Origin: a candidate division TA06 bacterium 32_111 | GTDB lineage: Bacteria; Hydrothermota; 32-111 | Assembly: GCA_001508335.1 (NCBI GenBank) | Contig: LGFX01000001.1 | Span: 1 to 64,000 of the forward strand | DNA length: 64,000 bases | Direction: 5' to 3' | Part shown: one piece after another, positions 51,709 through 62,078 of the stretch | How positions within the stretch are numbered: position 1 is the stretch's first letter | How the letters are laid out: each line of letters opens with the position of its first letter | The notes under the pieces: model-generated | What the model saw: the letters and a program-made list of their open reading frames with translations, nothing else | Told to the model about the DNA's origin: nothing | Databases searched by the model: none | Position numbers and translations under genes: made by a program

Positions 51709-51723
51709 AAAAAAAGGAGAGTT

Positions 51724-52209
51724 ATGAATAAGTTTCTTTTCTTAATAATTTTAGTAGTTTTCTTTTTTTCTTCCTGTATGTTGTTACCTCTCCCTCAGAG
51801 TGCTGAAATTGAACTCACCTATACACCAAACCCCGTCACCGATGGTTACTATGATGGAAATTATGGATGGTCTTTTTACTCTGATATAACTATAAGTGAA
51901 AAGAATAACATTTCGGTAACTCTTGGAAACTACGGGCCAAACGGATGTTGTTGTTATGGACAACTTATAGTTAACGGAAAGATAGTTGAAACATACTACT
52001 ATGATGAAAGTGATGTTGAAAGTTGGTTTGGAACTTTAACCATCGAAGGTGGTAGTTATATAAAAGAAAATGATGCACTTTTCACAACAGGTAACTACCC
52101 ATCAGCAAAGATGAGTGAGACATACTATGGGAAGGATGAGAATGGAAATTTGGTGAGTTGTTCAAATACTTTAATACTTGACGCATCAAAAAAGAAAAAA
52201 AAGATATGA
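51724..52209 (+). CDS. Putative lipoprotein, unknown
   Basis: 161 residues. Signal ends in FFFSSC (lipobox, Cys at 19). The mature part is beta-rich with a striking NGCCCYGQL segment near 77 and another Cys near 142, then a Lys5 tail. No family recognised. Its stop overlaps nrdR by 4 bases, which is odd for a lipoprotein and a regulator. Confidence 0.65.
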   Translation: MNKFLFLIILVVFFFSSCMLLPLPQSAEIELTYTPNPVTDGYYDGNYGWSFYSDITISEKNNISVTLGNYGPNGCCCYGQLIVNGKIVETYYYDESDVESWFGTLTIEGGSYIKENDALFTTGNYPSAKMSETYYGKDENGNLVSCSNTLILDASKKKKKI

Positions 52210-52724
52210 AATGTCCATACTGCGGTTTTGAAGAGAATAGGGTTATAGATTCGAGGGCAAGTAAAGATGGGCAAAGTGTAAGAAGAAGGAGAGAATGCCT
52301 TCAATGCAAAAAAAGGTTTACAACCTATGAGTACGTTGAAAAGACACCGCTTCTCGTAATAAAAAGGGATGGTAGAAGAGAACCCTATACGAGGGAGAAA
52401 CTTATTGAAGGCATAAGAACAGCATGCAGGAAAAGGCCTGTTTCTAATGAGATTGTTAACAGAATAATAGAGGATGTTGAAAGAAAATTATTTTCAAAAG
52501 AATCTGATGAGGTTGAGTCAAAGTTTATTGGAGAGACAGTTATGGAACATTTAAAAGAGGTAGATGAGATTTCATATGTTAGATTCGCATCTGTATACAG
52601 ACAGTTCAAAGATATGAATGAGTTTATTGAGGAACTGAATTCACTTTTGAAGAAAGGAGAGAAAAATGGTGGTAAAGGAAACAAACGTAAAAGAATTAAG
52701 GATGATTGCAAAGGGAAAAGTTAG
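52206..52724 (+). CDS. nrdR: Transcriptional repressor NrdR
   Basis: 172 residues. Zinc ribbon MKCPYCGFEENRVIDSRASK with CPYC at 3-6 and CLQCKKRFTTYE at 31, then the ATP-cone IKRDGRREPYTREKLIEGI near 49-67. Represses ribonucleotide reductase genes when dATP is high; none is in view. About 20 residues longer than usual at the C-terminus, where it overlaps purC by 59 bases. Confidence 0.95.
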   Translation: MKCPYCGFEENRVIDSRASKDGQSVRRRRECLQCKKRFTTYEYVEKTPLLVIKRDGRREPYTREKLIEGIRTACRKRPVSNEIVNRIIEDVERKLFSKESDEVESKFIGETVMEHLKEVDEISYVRFASVYRQFKDMNEFIEELNSLLKKGEKNGGKGNKRKRIKDDCKGKS

Positions 52725-53550
52725 AGATATTTACGAGTTTGAAAACGATAAACTTTTGATAGTTACAACAGATAGAATATCAGCATTCGATTATGTTCTT
52801 GAAAATGGCATAGAATCTAAAGGAAAGGTATTGAACAAGTTGTCTAAATTCTTTTTTGATTTAACCAAAAAGATAGTTTCCAACCACTTTCTCTACGATG
52901 ATTTTGACGCTCTACCTAAAGATTTGAAAAAGTATGATTACCTTAAAGATAGGTTCATGGTTGTAAGGAAAGCAAAACCTATCCCTTTCGAGTGCATAGT
53001 TAGAGGTTATATAACTGGAAGTGCATGGAGTGAATATTTGAAAACTCAAACTGTTGGAGGTACTTATATAAGAGGCGGTTATGTTGAATCTGAAAAGTTT
53101 GATGAACCACTTTTTACACCAACTACAAAAGCTGAGAAAGGACATGATGAGATAGTTTCTTTTGAACATATGAGAGAAAAATTAGGTGATGAACTTGCAA
53201 ATAAGATTAAAGATCTTTCTTTACAACTGTACAGATTCGGTTCAGAATTCCTCCAAGAAAAAAATATTATTTTAGCTGATACGAAGTTCGAATTCGGTTT
53301 ACTTGATGGCAACCTTATAATCATAGATGAGATCTTTACTCCAGATTCTTCAAGATTCTGGTCTGCTGAAACTTACCAGGTTGGAAAGAAACAGGAACCA
53401 TTCGATAAACAACTTATAAGGAATTATCTCCTTTCAACAGATTGGGATAGGAAGTCTCAGCCTCCACAACTTTCTGATGAGATTGTTCAAAAAACTTCCG
53501 AGATCTATAAAAAAATTTACAAGATTATAACAGATGAAGAATTATCCTGA
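52666..53550 (+). CDS. purC: Phosphoribosylaminoimidazole-succinocarboxamide synthase
   Basis: 294 residues. GKVRDIYEFENDKLLIVTTDRISAFDYV near 17 and PIPFECIVRGYITGSAWSEY near 105 are PurC blocks; IDEIFTPDSSRFW near 222 is the third. Joins Asp to CAIR in purine synthesis. The ATG at 52666 is favoured by AAAGGAG upstream even though it overlaps nrdR; the ATG at 52702 has a ribosome site too close. Confidence 0.95.
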   Translation: MVVKETNVKELRMIAKGKVRDIYEFENDKLLIVTTDRISAFDYVLENGIESKGKVLNKLSKFFFDLTKKIVSNHFLYDDFDALPKDLKKYDYLKDRFMVVRKAKPIPFECIVRGYITGSAWSEYLKTQTVGGTYIRGGYVESEKFDEPLFTPTTKAEKGHDEIVSFEHMREKLGDELANKIKDLSLQLYRFGSEFLQEKNIILADTKFEFGLLDGNLIIIDEIFTPDSSRFWSAETYQVGKKQEPFDKQLIRNYLLSTDWDRKSQPPQLSDEIVQKTSEIYKKIYKIITDEELS

Positions 53551-56014
53551 TAATTTATTAAGAAAGGTTAAAAATCCTTTACAGTATATAGGCAATGAGT
53601 TCAATTTTATTAAAAAGGATAGTGAAAATAAAATCAGGGTTCTCCTTTCTTTTCCAGATCTTTACTCTATAGGTATGTCCTCTTATGGACATCTTTTGAA
53701 TTACCATTATTTCAACTCTTTCGAAGATGTTTATGCTGAGAGAGTTTACGCTGTTGAAAATGATATGGAGGAACTTTTAAGGAAGGAGGACATACCACTC
53801 CTTTCACTTGAAACGAAAACACCACTTAACGAATTCGATCTTGTTGGTTTTACCGTTGAATATGAATTAACATTCACAAATATACTTCAGATACTTGAAC
53901 TTGGGCGAATTCCTTTATTATCAAAAGATAGGGATGAAAAATCTCCAATAGTTATCGCTGGGGGAACTGTAACTTACAATCCACTTCCGATAAGAGATTT
54001 CATAGATGTTTTTTTTATAGGTGAAAGTGAAGGTATGGTTGAGGATATAGTTTCTATAATGAGAAAATTAAAATGGGGAGAGATAACAAGATATCAAACT
54101 CTTCAACTTTTTGATCAACTCGATTATACATACATTCCACAACTTTCAGGTAAAAATAAAGATGTTTACCAGAGGATAGATGAAAATTTCTTTGAAAGAA
54201 AAAGTATTCAAAGTCCTTTAGTTCCAATAGCAAGAACAGTTTATGAAAGGGATGTTGTTGAGATAAGTAGAGGGTGCACAAGAGGTTGCAGATTCTGTCA
54301 GGCAGGTTATATTTATAGACCTTTAAGGGAAAAGAAAAAAGAGATAGTTATTTCAGATTGTACCGAAATCGTTAAAAATACCGGATACGACGAGGTAACA
54401 CTTTTATCACTTTCAGCAACCGATTACAGGGAACTTTTCCCTCTTCTAAAGGGTTTGAAGAAAAACCTTTCGAGAAACAAGATTTCAATATCTTTACCAT
54501 CTTTAAGAATAGGTGAAATAAAAAATGATCTTTTAAGTGAGATATCGGATATTAGAAAGTCAGGTCTAACCATTGCTGTGGAGACTGGCTCTGAAAGGTT
54601 GAAAAAGGTGATCAATAAAAATATCTCTACTGAAGAAATTTTTGAAACTATAGAGAGAGGAAAAAAATTAGGCTGGAAGCATGTCAAACTCTATTTTATG
54701 ATAGGACTTCCCACTGAAAACGAAAGTGATTTAGATGAAACCGTTAAACTTTTGAACGATCTTGGAAAAAGATTTAGAGAACTTATTTTGAACGTTTCAA
54801 TCTCTCCATTCGTAGCGAGACCTTTTACCCCTTTCCAGTGGTTAAAGCAGGACGATATCGAAACAAGCAGAAAAAAGATAGAAAGAATAGTTCATGGAGT
54901 TAAAAGTAAAAATGTATCTATAACTTACAGGGATCCGAACATATCCTTTCTTGAGGGAGTTTTTGCAAGGGGAGATGAAAAACTTAACAAACTTGTTTTG
55001 AATGCTTACAAGAATGGCTCTCGACTCGATGAGTGGAGTGAATTTTTCGATTTTAAAAAATGGGAGGAGGCAGCAAAAGATTTGAATATCGACCTGAAAG
55101 GGTATCTAAGGGAAAGAAAAATGGAAGAAAGTTTACCATGGGATTTTATCAATTGTAAAGTTTCTAAAAGTTATCTTAAAAAGGAATTTTTAGCATCACA
55201 GAAAGAAATTCTTACCGAAGATTGCAGAAGGGATAGTTGTACAGGTTGTTCCGCCTGTAAAGGAGAAATAGCTGGAGAACTTATAAAAAAAGAGGGTGTT
55301 CACTTTTCGAGTGTGAGTGATTTTGTTAGAAGAAAACAGAAAAAATTGATAAACCCTTTGATAAAAAAAACAAAGGTACTTTTGTTGTACTCTGTTGATA
55401 ACAAATTACAGTATTTATCCCATCTTACCATGATTAACATTTTAAATACTGGCTTTAGAAGATCTAAACTTCCTTTCATATACACTCAAGGTTTCAACCC
55501 AAGAATAAAAATGAATCTTGGATACCCCAAACCTGTTTTTGTCTATTCACAGATGGAGATGGTTGAAGTTTATTTAGATGGCTTATTTGTTCCCAACATT
55601 TTAGAGAATTTAAACTCTTCCTTCCCTGAAGGTATAAAATTTTTTTACGCTAAGGAACTTTTAAACGAGAAGGATTCTATTATATCTAGAGTTAATAGAT
55701 TGAAGATGGTGTTCGAATTTGATGTTGGAAGGGAGAATTTAGAGGGTATAAAAAAATTTCTTGAGAGTGAAAAGTTCTTGGTTGTAAGGAATATCAACCA
55801 AAAGGAAGAGGAAGTTGATATTAGAAAATATGTTGATATAATAGAAGTAGGAAAAGGGTATGTTAAAGTTGTTTTGGTATTGGGAAAGGATGGTAATATA
55901 AAATTCGAAGAATTGTATAAAAAAGTTCTTTTGATAGAAGAGTTAAAAGATGTTAACGTTTATAGAGAGAAATTTTTTATATTTGAAAACGGAAAAGTTG
56001 TAGAGGTTATTTGA
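53534..56014 (+). CDS. Radical SAM protein fused to DUF2344 domain
   Basis: 826 residues. N-terminal part with FSFPDLYSIGMSSYG-type start (LLSFPDLYSIGMSSYGH near 38); radical SAM core CTRGCRFCQAGYIYRP near 248 (CxxxCxxC); an extra Cys patch CRRDSCTGCSACKG near 565; then DUF2344 from about 612 (YSVDNKLQYLSHLTMINIL, IYTQGFNPRIKMNLGYP). The two parts are often separate adjacent genes (TIGR03960 and TIGR03936) linked to rng, as here. Probably RNA or ribosome modification; reaction unknown. Confidence 0.9.
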   Translation: MKNYPDNLLRKVKNPLQYIGNEFNFIKKDSENKIRVLLSFPDLYSIGMSSYGHLLNYHYFNSFEDVYAERVYAVENDMEELLRKEDIPLLSLETKTPLNEFDLVGFTVEYELTFTNILQILELGRIPLLSKDRDEKSPIVIAGGTVTYNPLPIRDFIDVFFIGESEGMVEDIVSIMRKLKWGEITRYQTLQLFDQLDYTYIPQLSGKNKDVYQRIDENFFERKSIQSPLVPIARTVYERDVVEISRGCTRGCRFCQAGYIYRPLREKKKEIVISDCTEIVKNTGYDEVTLLSLSATDYRELFPLLKGLKKNLSRNKISISLPSLRIGEIKNDLLSEISDIRKSGLTIAVETGSERLKKVINKNISTEEIFETIERGKKLGWKHVKLYFMIGLPTENESDLDETVKLLNDLGKRFRELILNVSISPFVARPFTPFQWLKQDDIETSRKKIERIVHGVKSKNVSITYRDPNISFLEGVFARGDEKLNKLVLNAYKNGSRLDEWSEFFDFKKWEEAAKDLNIDLKGYLRERKMEESLPWDFINCKVSKSYLKKEFLASQKEILTEDCRRDSCTGCSACKGEIAGELIKKEGVHFSSVSDFVRRKQKKLINPLIKKTKVLLLYSVDNKLQYLSHLTMINILNTGFRRSKLPFIYTQGFNPRIKMNLGYPKPVFVYSQMEMVEVYLDGLFVPNILENLNSSFPEGIKFFYAKELLNEKDSIISRVNRLKMVFEFDVGRENLEGIKKFLESEKFLVVRNINQKEEEVDIRKYVDIIEVGKGYVKVVLVLGKDGNIKFEELYKKVLLIEELKDVNVYREKFFIFENGKVVEVI

Positions 56015-57501
56015 TGAATGAACTTTTCATTTCCAAGTTGGAAAACAGTACAATTATAGCACTAAAAGAGGACTCAAAACTGGTTGAAATATCTGTCGAG
56101 GATACAACGAAAAGTTCTCTTGTAGGTAATATTTATAAGGCAAGAATAGATCATATTGCAGGAGGGATACAGGCAGCCTTTGTTGATATAGGAGAAAAGA
56201 AAAAAGCTTTTCTTCCTCTGAACACTCCAGATGGAAAGGTGAAGTTTGAGTATTTTGGTGAGATAGATGAGGACATTGAGAATTATATGGAGATAAAGAA
56301 AGGTGATGAGATACTTGTTCAGGTTATCAGGGATGAGATCAACGCAAAAGGTGCAAAGCTTTCATCCTATATTTCAATCGCTGGTAACTATCTTATACTT
56401 GTTCCTTTTGTTCATTTCGTCGGTGTATCAAAACAGATAAAAGATAGAGAGTTCAAATCATCAGTAAAATCTTTTCTATACTCTTTTTTACCGCCAGATA
56501 TGGGAGTTATAGTGAGAACCGCTGCAATAGATGCAAAACCTACTCTTTTGAAAAAAGAATTCTATGAACTTCAAAAAATCTGGGATAAAATAGCAAAAAA
56601 TATTGATAAGAAAAAATCCCCTTCATTACTTTACAGGGAATCATCCCTTGTTATAAAAACTATAAGAAACCTTATGAAAAGAAACCTTGATGTGATTCAT
56701 ATTGATACGAGGGAGGTATTCAACGAGGTAAATAACTATTTAACCTTTTTCAACCCTCTTCTGAAAAACAAGGTTAAACTTTACAAATTCAAAATCCCGA
56801 TGCTTGCTTATTTTGATATAGATAAAGAGATAGATAGGATGATAAAACCAGAAGTATATCTTAAAGGTGGAGTGTCCATAGTTATTGAAACAACCGAGGC
56901 TTTAACCGCAATAGATGTAAACTCTGGGAAGATATCGAAAAGCAGGGATGATGTTAACCTTGTGAAAGATATAAATCTTATGGCAGCGGAAGAGATAGCA
57001 AGACAGTTAAGGTTGAGAGATATAGGTGGGCTCATCGTTATAGATTTTATCGATATGGGAGATGTACAATCAAAAAAAGAGGTTTTCAACTATCTTAAAA
57101 AATGTTTGAAGAACGATCGCTCAACAACAAAAACTTTGAAACTCTCACAATTCGGTTTAGTTGAGATGACAAGAAAAAAGATAGGTCCATCAGTTACGAT
57201 GAATTTTGTTGAAAAATGTCAATGCTGTGATGGGAAAGGTTATACAGCAAAGCCAATACTGTTGGGTATGAAACTCATAAGATGGATAAAAGAGAATATA
57301 AAAAATTACTCAAAAGATACACTCATTATAAACTGTAACAAAGAGTTATCCGATGTAATTGAAAAAGATCTTTACAGGTATTTTGAAAGTTTGATGAAAG
57401 ATTATAAGGTTAACATTAAAATTGAAAACACAGAATCTTCAAAAATAGGATTTGAAATATACTCTTTGAATAAACTCGAAAAAATAGCGTATGTATTCTA
57501 A
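56014..57501 (+). CDS. rng: Ribonuclease G/E
   Basis: 495 residues, short RNase G-type. An S1 domain near 38-120 (GNIYKARIDHIAGGIQAAFVDIG), the catalytic DNase I-like part with AIDVNSGK (near 304) and GGLIVIDFIDMG (near 345) giving the two Asp ligands, then the zinc-link CQCCDGKGY (near 408). Endonuclease for rRNA and mRNA processing. ATG at 56014 overlaps the preceding stop. Confidence 0.93.
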   Translation: MNELFISKLENSTIIALKEDSKLVEISVEDTTKSSLVGNIYKARIDHIAGGIQAAFVDIGEKKKAFLPLNTPDGKVKFEYFGEIDEDIENYMEIKKGDEILVQVIRDEINAKGAKLSSYISIAGNYLILVPFVHFVGVSKQIKDREFKSSVKSFLYSFLPPDMGVIVRTAAIDAKPTLLKKEFYELQKIWDKIAKNIDKKKSPSLLYRESSLVIKTIRNLMKRNLDVIHIDTREVFNEVNNYLTFFNPLLKNKVKLYKFKIPMLAYFDIDKEIDRMIKPEVYLKGGVSIVIETTEALTAIDVNSGKISKSRDDVNLVKDINLMAAEEIARQLRLRDIGGLIVIDFIDMGDVQSKKEVFNYLKKCLKNDRSTTKTLKLSQFGLVEMTRKKIGPSVTMNFVEKCQCCDGKGYTAKPILLGMKLIRWIKENIKNYSKDTLIINCNKELSDVIEKDLYRYFESLMKDYKVNIKIENTESSKIGFEIYSLNKLEKIAYVF

Positions 57502-58518
<1,017 letters not shown>

Positions 58519-58520
58519 TT

Positions 58521-59711
58521 ATGAGATTTAAAAGGATAGATCAAATAGATGTAAAAGGAAAAAATGTACTTATAAGAGTAGATTACAATGTCCCTATAGA
58601 AAATGGAAAAGTTTTGGAGAACAAAAGGATTGTTGAGAGTTTGCCAACGTTGAAATATCTAATAGAAAATGGATCAAAAATAATTATACTTTCACACCTT
58701 GGAAGACCTAAAGGATTCGATAAAAAGTTTTCCCTTTTCCCCGTGAAAGAGGAACTTGAAAAACTTTTAAACATTGAAATTCTTTTCATAGAAGATTTTT
58801 TAAAGGATGGAGTTAAAGAGAAGATAGATTCTCTGCCTTTTCCCTCCCTTGTTATGTTTGAAAATGTTCGATTCTTCAAGGGAGAAAAAGAAGGTGAAGA
58901 ACAATATGTAAATAAACTTTCCTCTTTCGGAGATATTTATGTGAACGATGGTTTTGCAGTTTCACATAGAAAGGAGGCATCCATTTACAATCTACCTTTA
59001 AAGATGAAAGAGAAATGCGCTGGTTTACTACTTTCCAAAGAGATAGAAAACCTTTCCAAATTGAACGAGAATCCATCAAAGCCTTATGTTTTTGTTGTTG
59101 GTGGTTCAAAAGTTTCAACCAAACTTACAATTATTGATAACATTATGAACAACGCATCAACCGTAATAATAGGTGGTGCCCTATCTTTCACATTTTTAAA
59201 ATCACAGGGCTTTTCTGTAGGGAAATCTTTAGTAGAGGATGATATGTTGGATGAATGCAAAAAGATTTTCAAAATGGCTAACGAAAAGATGGTTAACGTA
59301 CTTTTACCTCTCGATTTTGTAGTTGCCAAAAATCTTGAAGGTGGTGGGAAGAGAATTGAGAAAAGGGAATCTTTAAAAGAGGATGACCTTGGACTTGATA
59401 TAGGTCCACTTTCAATTGAGATCTTTAAAGCATCCTTGAAAGATTCGAAAACAATAGTCTGGAATGGACCTATGGGCTATTTTGAAAACCCTCTTTTTGT
59501 AAACGGGACATTTGAAATAGGGAAAGCGATAGCAGAGGAAACTAAAAAAGGTGCATTTACGGTTGCTGGAGGAGGGGACAGTTTGCTTGCTATAGATAAA
59601 CTCAACCTTTTCTCTTCTTTCTCATTCATCTCTACAGGTGGAGGTGCTATGCTTGAATTTTTGGGTGGAGTTGAAATGCCTGGTATTAAAGTTTTAGAGG
59701 AGGTTTTATGA
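58521..59711 (+). CDS. pgk: Phosphoglycerate kinase
   Basis: 396 residues from the ATG at 58521. LIRVDYNVP near 18 and LSHLGRPKG near 56 bind 3-phosphoglycerate; VVGGSKVSTKL near 194 and WNGPMGYFE near 315 are the nucleotide-side motifs; GGGDSLLAIDKL near 351. Makes ATP in glycolysis. Overlaps tpiA by 4 bases. Confidence 0.97.
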   Translation: MRFKRIDQIDVKGKNVLIRVDYNVPIENGKVLENKRIVESLPTLKYLIENGSKIIILSHLGRPKGFDKKFSLFPVKEELEKLLNIEILFIEDFLKDGVKEKIDSLPFPSLVMFENVRFFKGEKEGEEQYVNKLSSFGDIYVNDGFAVSHRKEASIYNLPLKMKEKCAGLLLSKEIENLSKLNENPSKPYVFVVGGSKVSTKLTIIDNIMNNASTVIIGGALSFTFLKSQGFSVGKSLVEDDMLDECKKIFKMANEKMVNVLLPLDFVVAKNLEGGGKRIEKRESLKEDDLGLDIGPLSIEIFKASLKDSKTIVWNGPMGYFENPLFVNGTFEIGKAIAEETKKGAFTVAGGGDSLLAIDKLNLFSSFSFISTGGGAMLEFLGGVEMPGIKVLEEVL

Positions 59712-60460
59712 GAAAGGTTTATGTTGCTGGAAATTGGAAGATGAATCTCATCGATGAGATCCAGCCTCTCAAGGAATTTTCAAAAGATATAAAAAATGAT
59801 ATAGAGGTTATAGTTTTCCCACCATTCACACACCTTCAGAAATATGGAGAGATTTTAAAAGGAAGCAAAGTGAAAGTTGGGGCTCAGAATGTTTTTTACG
59901 AGGAAAAGGGTGCTTACACGGGAGAAATTTCTTACAGGTTCCTTCAAGAGTTTGGGTGTGAATACGTTATTTTGGGTCACTCAGAAAGGCGTAACATATT
60001 CAGAGAGAGTGATGAATTGGTATCTTTAAAGATTAAAAAGATTCTTTCTTCCAGTATAAAACCTATACTCTGTGTTGGTGAAAGAGAGGAAGAAAGGAGT
60101 TTAAATAAGCAAAAATTCGTAGTAGAGAACCAGTTAAAAATCTCTCTTGGGGGTATTGAAAATAATTTTAAAAACATTATAATAGCATATGAACCTGTGT
60201 GGGCAATAGGAACAGGAAAAAATGCTTCGCCTTACGATGCACAGGAGATGCACTCTTTCATAAGAGAGCAACTTTCTTCATTATTTGGGAAGAAAATCTC
60301 TTATGATATCTCCATACTATACGGTGGGAGTGTAAACGAAGAGAATGTGAAAGATCTTTTCAGAGAGGATGATGTGGATGGGGTTTTAGTAGGTGGTGCA
60401 TCCTTAAAGTGTGATAAGTTTATAAAGATAGTAGAGATAGTTGATAAAAGTTTAATTTAG
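59708..60460 (+). CDS. tpiA: Triosephosphate isomerase
   Basis: 250 residues. GNWKMN near 8, VILGHSERR near 90 (catalytic His), AYEPVWAIGTGK near 162 (catalytic Glu) and ILYGGSVNEENV near 203 complete the enzyme. Interconverts glyceraldehyde-3-phosphate and DHAP. Confidence 0.97.
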   Translation: MRKVYVAGNWKMNLIDEIQPLKEFSKDIKNDIEVIVFPPFTHLQKYGEILKGSKVKVGAQNVFYEEKGAYTGEISYRFLQEFGCEYVILGHSERRNIFRESDELVSLKIKKILSSSIKPILCVGEREEERSLNKQKFVVENQLKISLGGIENNFKNIIIAYEPVWAIGTGKNASPYDAQEMHSFIREQLSSLFGKKISYDISILYGGSVNEENVKDLFREDDVDGVLVGGASLKCDKFIKIVEIVDKSLI

Positions 60461-60472
60461 GAGGTTTTTAAA

Positions 60473-60835
60473 TTGTTTACTCTGATTTTAATAATCCATA
60501 TTTTGGTATCGGTTCTTTTGGTAGTACTGATACTTCTACAGCAGTCAAAAGGTGGGATGTCTGAAATGTTTGGTGGTGGAGGACAGGAAAACCTTTTATC
60601 TGGATTTGGTACTGAAAATATTCTTACTAAAACTACAGCAATACTTGCGGTTGTTTTCATGCTTACAAGTTTTTCCTTGGCAATTATGACAAGTAAAGTT
60701 AACAGAACCCCTCAGATTGAGAAAAAGGTACCTATCCAAAACAATATTCCACAGAGTACACCAGAACAAAATACTCAACAGCCCAATCCAACAATACCAT
60801 TAAATAATTTACCCACAAATGAAGGAGGAAAATGA
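60473..60835 (+). CDS. secG: Preprotein translocase subunit SecG
   Basis: 120 residues, starting with TTG behind a TAGGAGG site. Two membrane helices around the SecG signature LQQSKGGMSEMFGGGG near 22-37, then a Pro/Gln/Asn-rich tail. Part of the SecYEG channel. Stop overlaps rplU. Confidence 0.93.
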   Translation: MFTLILIIHILVSVLLVVLILLQQSKGGMSEMFGGGGQENLLSGFGTENILTKTTAILAVVFMLTSFSLAIMTSKVNRTPQIEKKVPIQNNIPQSTPEQNTQQPNPTIPLNNLPTNEGGK

Positions 60836-61152
60836 TGTTTGCTATAGTAGAGATCAATGGGTTTCAATACAAGGTCGAAGAAAATCAAACTATCAAATTG
60901 ACCAAGGTTGATAATTTTGAGAAAGGGAAAAAGATAGAAACCGATAAGGTTCTTCTGCTCTCAAACGATAAAAGTTTAAATGTAGGTAAACCTTACGTGA
61001 AAGGTGCGAAGGTTATTTTTGAACTCATAGGAGAGAAGAAAGGAAGGAAGATCGAGGTTATGAAATTCAGAAGAAGATCAAACTATAAAAGGATAAAAGG
61101 ATATAGGGACAATTATACTCTTGCAAAAATAGAAAAAATAGTTACCCCCTAA
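60835..61152 (+). CDS. rplU: Ribosomal protein bL21
   Basis: 105 residues from the second of two adjacent ATGs, which sits better behind GGAGG (6 bases). [19 protein letters not shown] near 2 and [19 protein letters not shown] near 80 are L21 blocks. Followed by rpmA as in most bacteria. Confidence 0.97.
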   Translation: MFAIVEINGFQYKVEENQTIKLTKVDNFEKGKKIETDKVLLLSNDKSLNVGKPYVKGAKVIFELIGEKKGRKIEVMKFRRRSNYKRIKGYRDNYTLAKIEKIVTP

Positions 61153-61161
61153 GGAGGATTT

Positions 61162-61419
61162 ATGGCACACAAGAAAGGAGTAGGGTCATCGAGAAATGGA
61201 AGGGATTCCAACCCCAAATATTTAGGTGTAAAGAGATCTGAAGGAGAGTTTGTTAAAGCGGGGACGATTCTTGTGAGACAAAAGGGAACAGTTTTTCATC
61301 CTGGGAGAAATGTTGGAATAGGCTCTGATAACACTCTCTTTGCTCTTATAGATGGGGTCGTTAAATTTCACAAGTATGGAAAGTTTAGAAAAAGAGTATT
61401 CGTTGAAGGGAAGGAATAA
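61162..61419 (+). CDS. rpmA: Ribosomal protein bL27
   Basis: 85 residues. Starts [16 protein letters not shown], so there is no N-terminal leader needing cleavage (as Firmicutes have). [21 protein letters not shown] near 32 is the family core. AAGGAGG site. Confidence 0.97.
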   Translation: MAHKKGVGSSRNGRDSNPKYLGVKRSEGEFVKAGTILVRQKGTVFHPGRNVGIGSDNTLFALIDGVVKFHKYGKFRKRVFVEGKE

Positions 61420-62060
61420 TGAAAATTGTGTGGTATGGCCACGCATCATTTCAACTCAACATAGAGAATAAAAAAATGATTTTTGACCCGTACCAGAAAG
61501 ATGGATACGGGTCATCTTTCAGGTATAGAGGGAATTTTGAAGATCCTGATATTGTAATGATTTCCCACAACCATTCTGACCATAACTTTAGAGATTTTAA
61601 GAACTCCCCTAAAATAATAGATAAAGAAGGGGTATTCAATATCGATAACATTAAAATCGAAAGCATAAAAACATTCCACGATAATGAAAAAGGGAAAAAG
61701 AGGGGAGAGAATTTAATATTTATTGTTTATTCTGAAAAGGGTAAGATAATACATTTCGGAGATTTAGGCCACATACCCTCACCTGAAACTTTAAAAAAAC
61801 TCTCTGATCCTTACGCAATAATGATTCCAGTTGGGGGATATTTTACTATAGATCACAATGATGCTAAAAAGATAATAGAGAACATTTCTCCACTTTATAT
61901 TTTCCCAATGCACTACAAAACCGAATTTGTTGATTTCCCGATAGAACCGGTTTCCAAATTTCTTGAAAACAACCAAAATTACAAGATAAAAAGAAAAGAT
62001 TATTTTGATGATTCTTTGGAAGAACTTGAGAACTCTATTTATATTTTAAGTATCTCCTGA
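61419..62060 (+). CDS. UPF0173 metallo-beta-lactamase-fold hydrolase
   Basis: 213 residues. WYGHASFQLN near 5 and the metal motif SHNHSDHN near 50 (HxHxDH), then HFGDLGHIPSP near 110 and IFPMHYKTEF near 165. Zn-dependent hydrolase of unknown substrate, usual for the family. The stop of rpmA overlaps its start by one base. Confidence 0.9.
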   Translation: MKIVWYGHASFQLNIENKKMIFDPYQKDGYGSSFRYRGNFEDPDIVMISHNHSDHNFRDFKNSPKIIDKEGVFNIDNIKIESIKTFHDNEKGKKRGENLIFIVYSEKGKIIHFGDLGHIPSPETLKKLSDPYAIMIPVGGYFTIDHNDAKKIIENISPLYIFPMHYKTEFVDFPIEPVSKFLENNQNYKIKRKDYFDDSLEELENSIYILSIS

Positions 62061-62078
62061 TCATTCTTTGGAGGAAAA

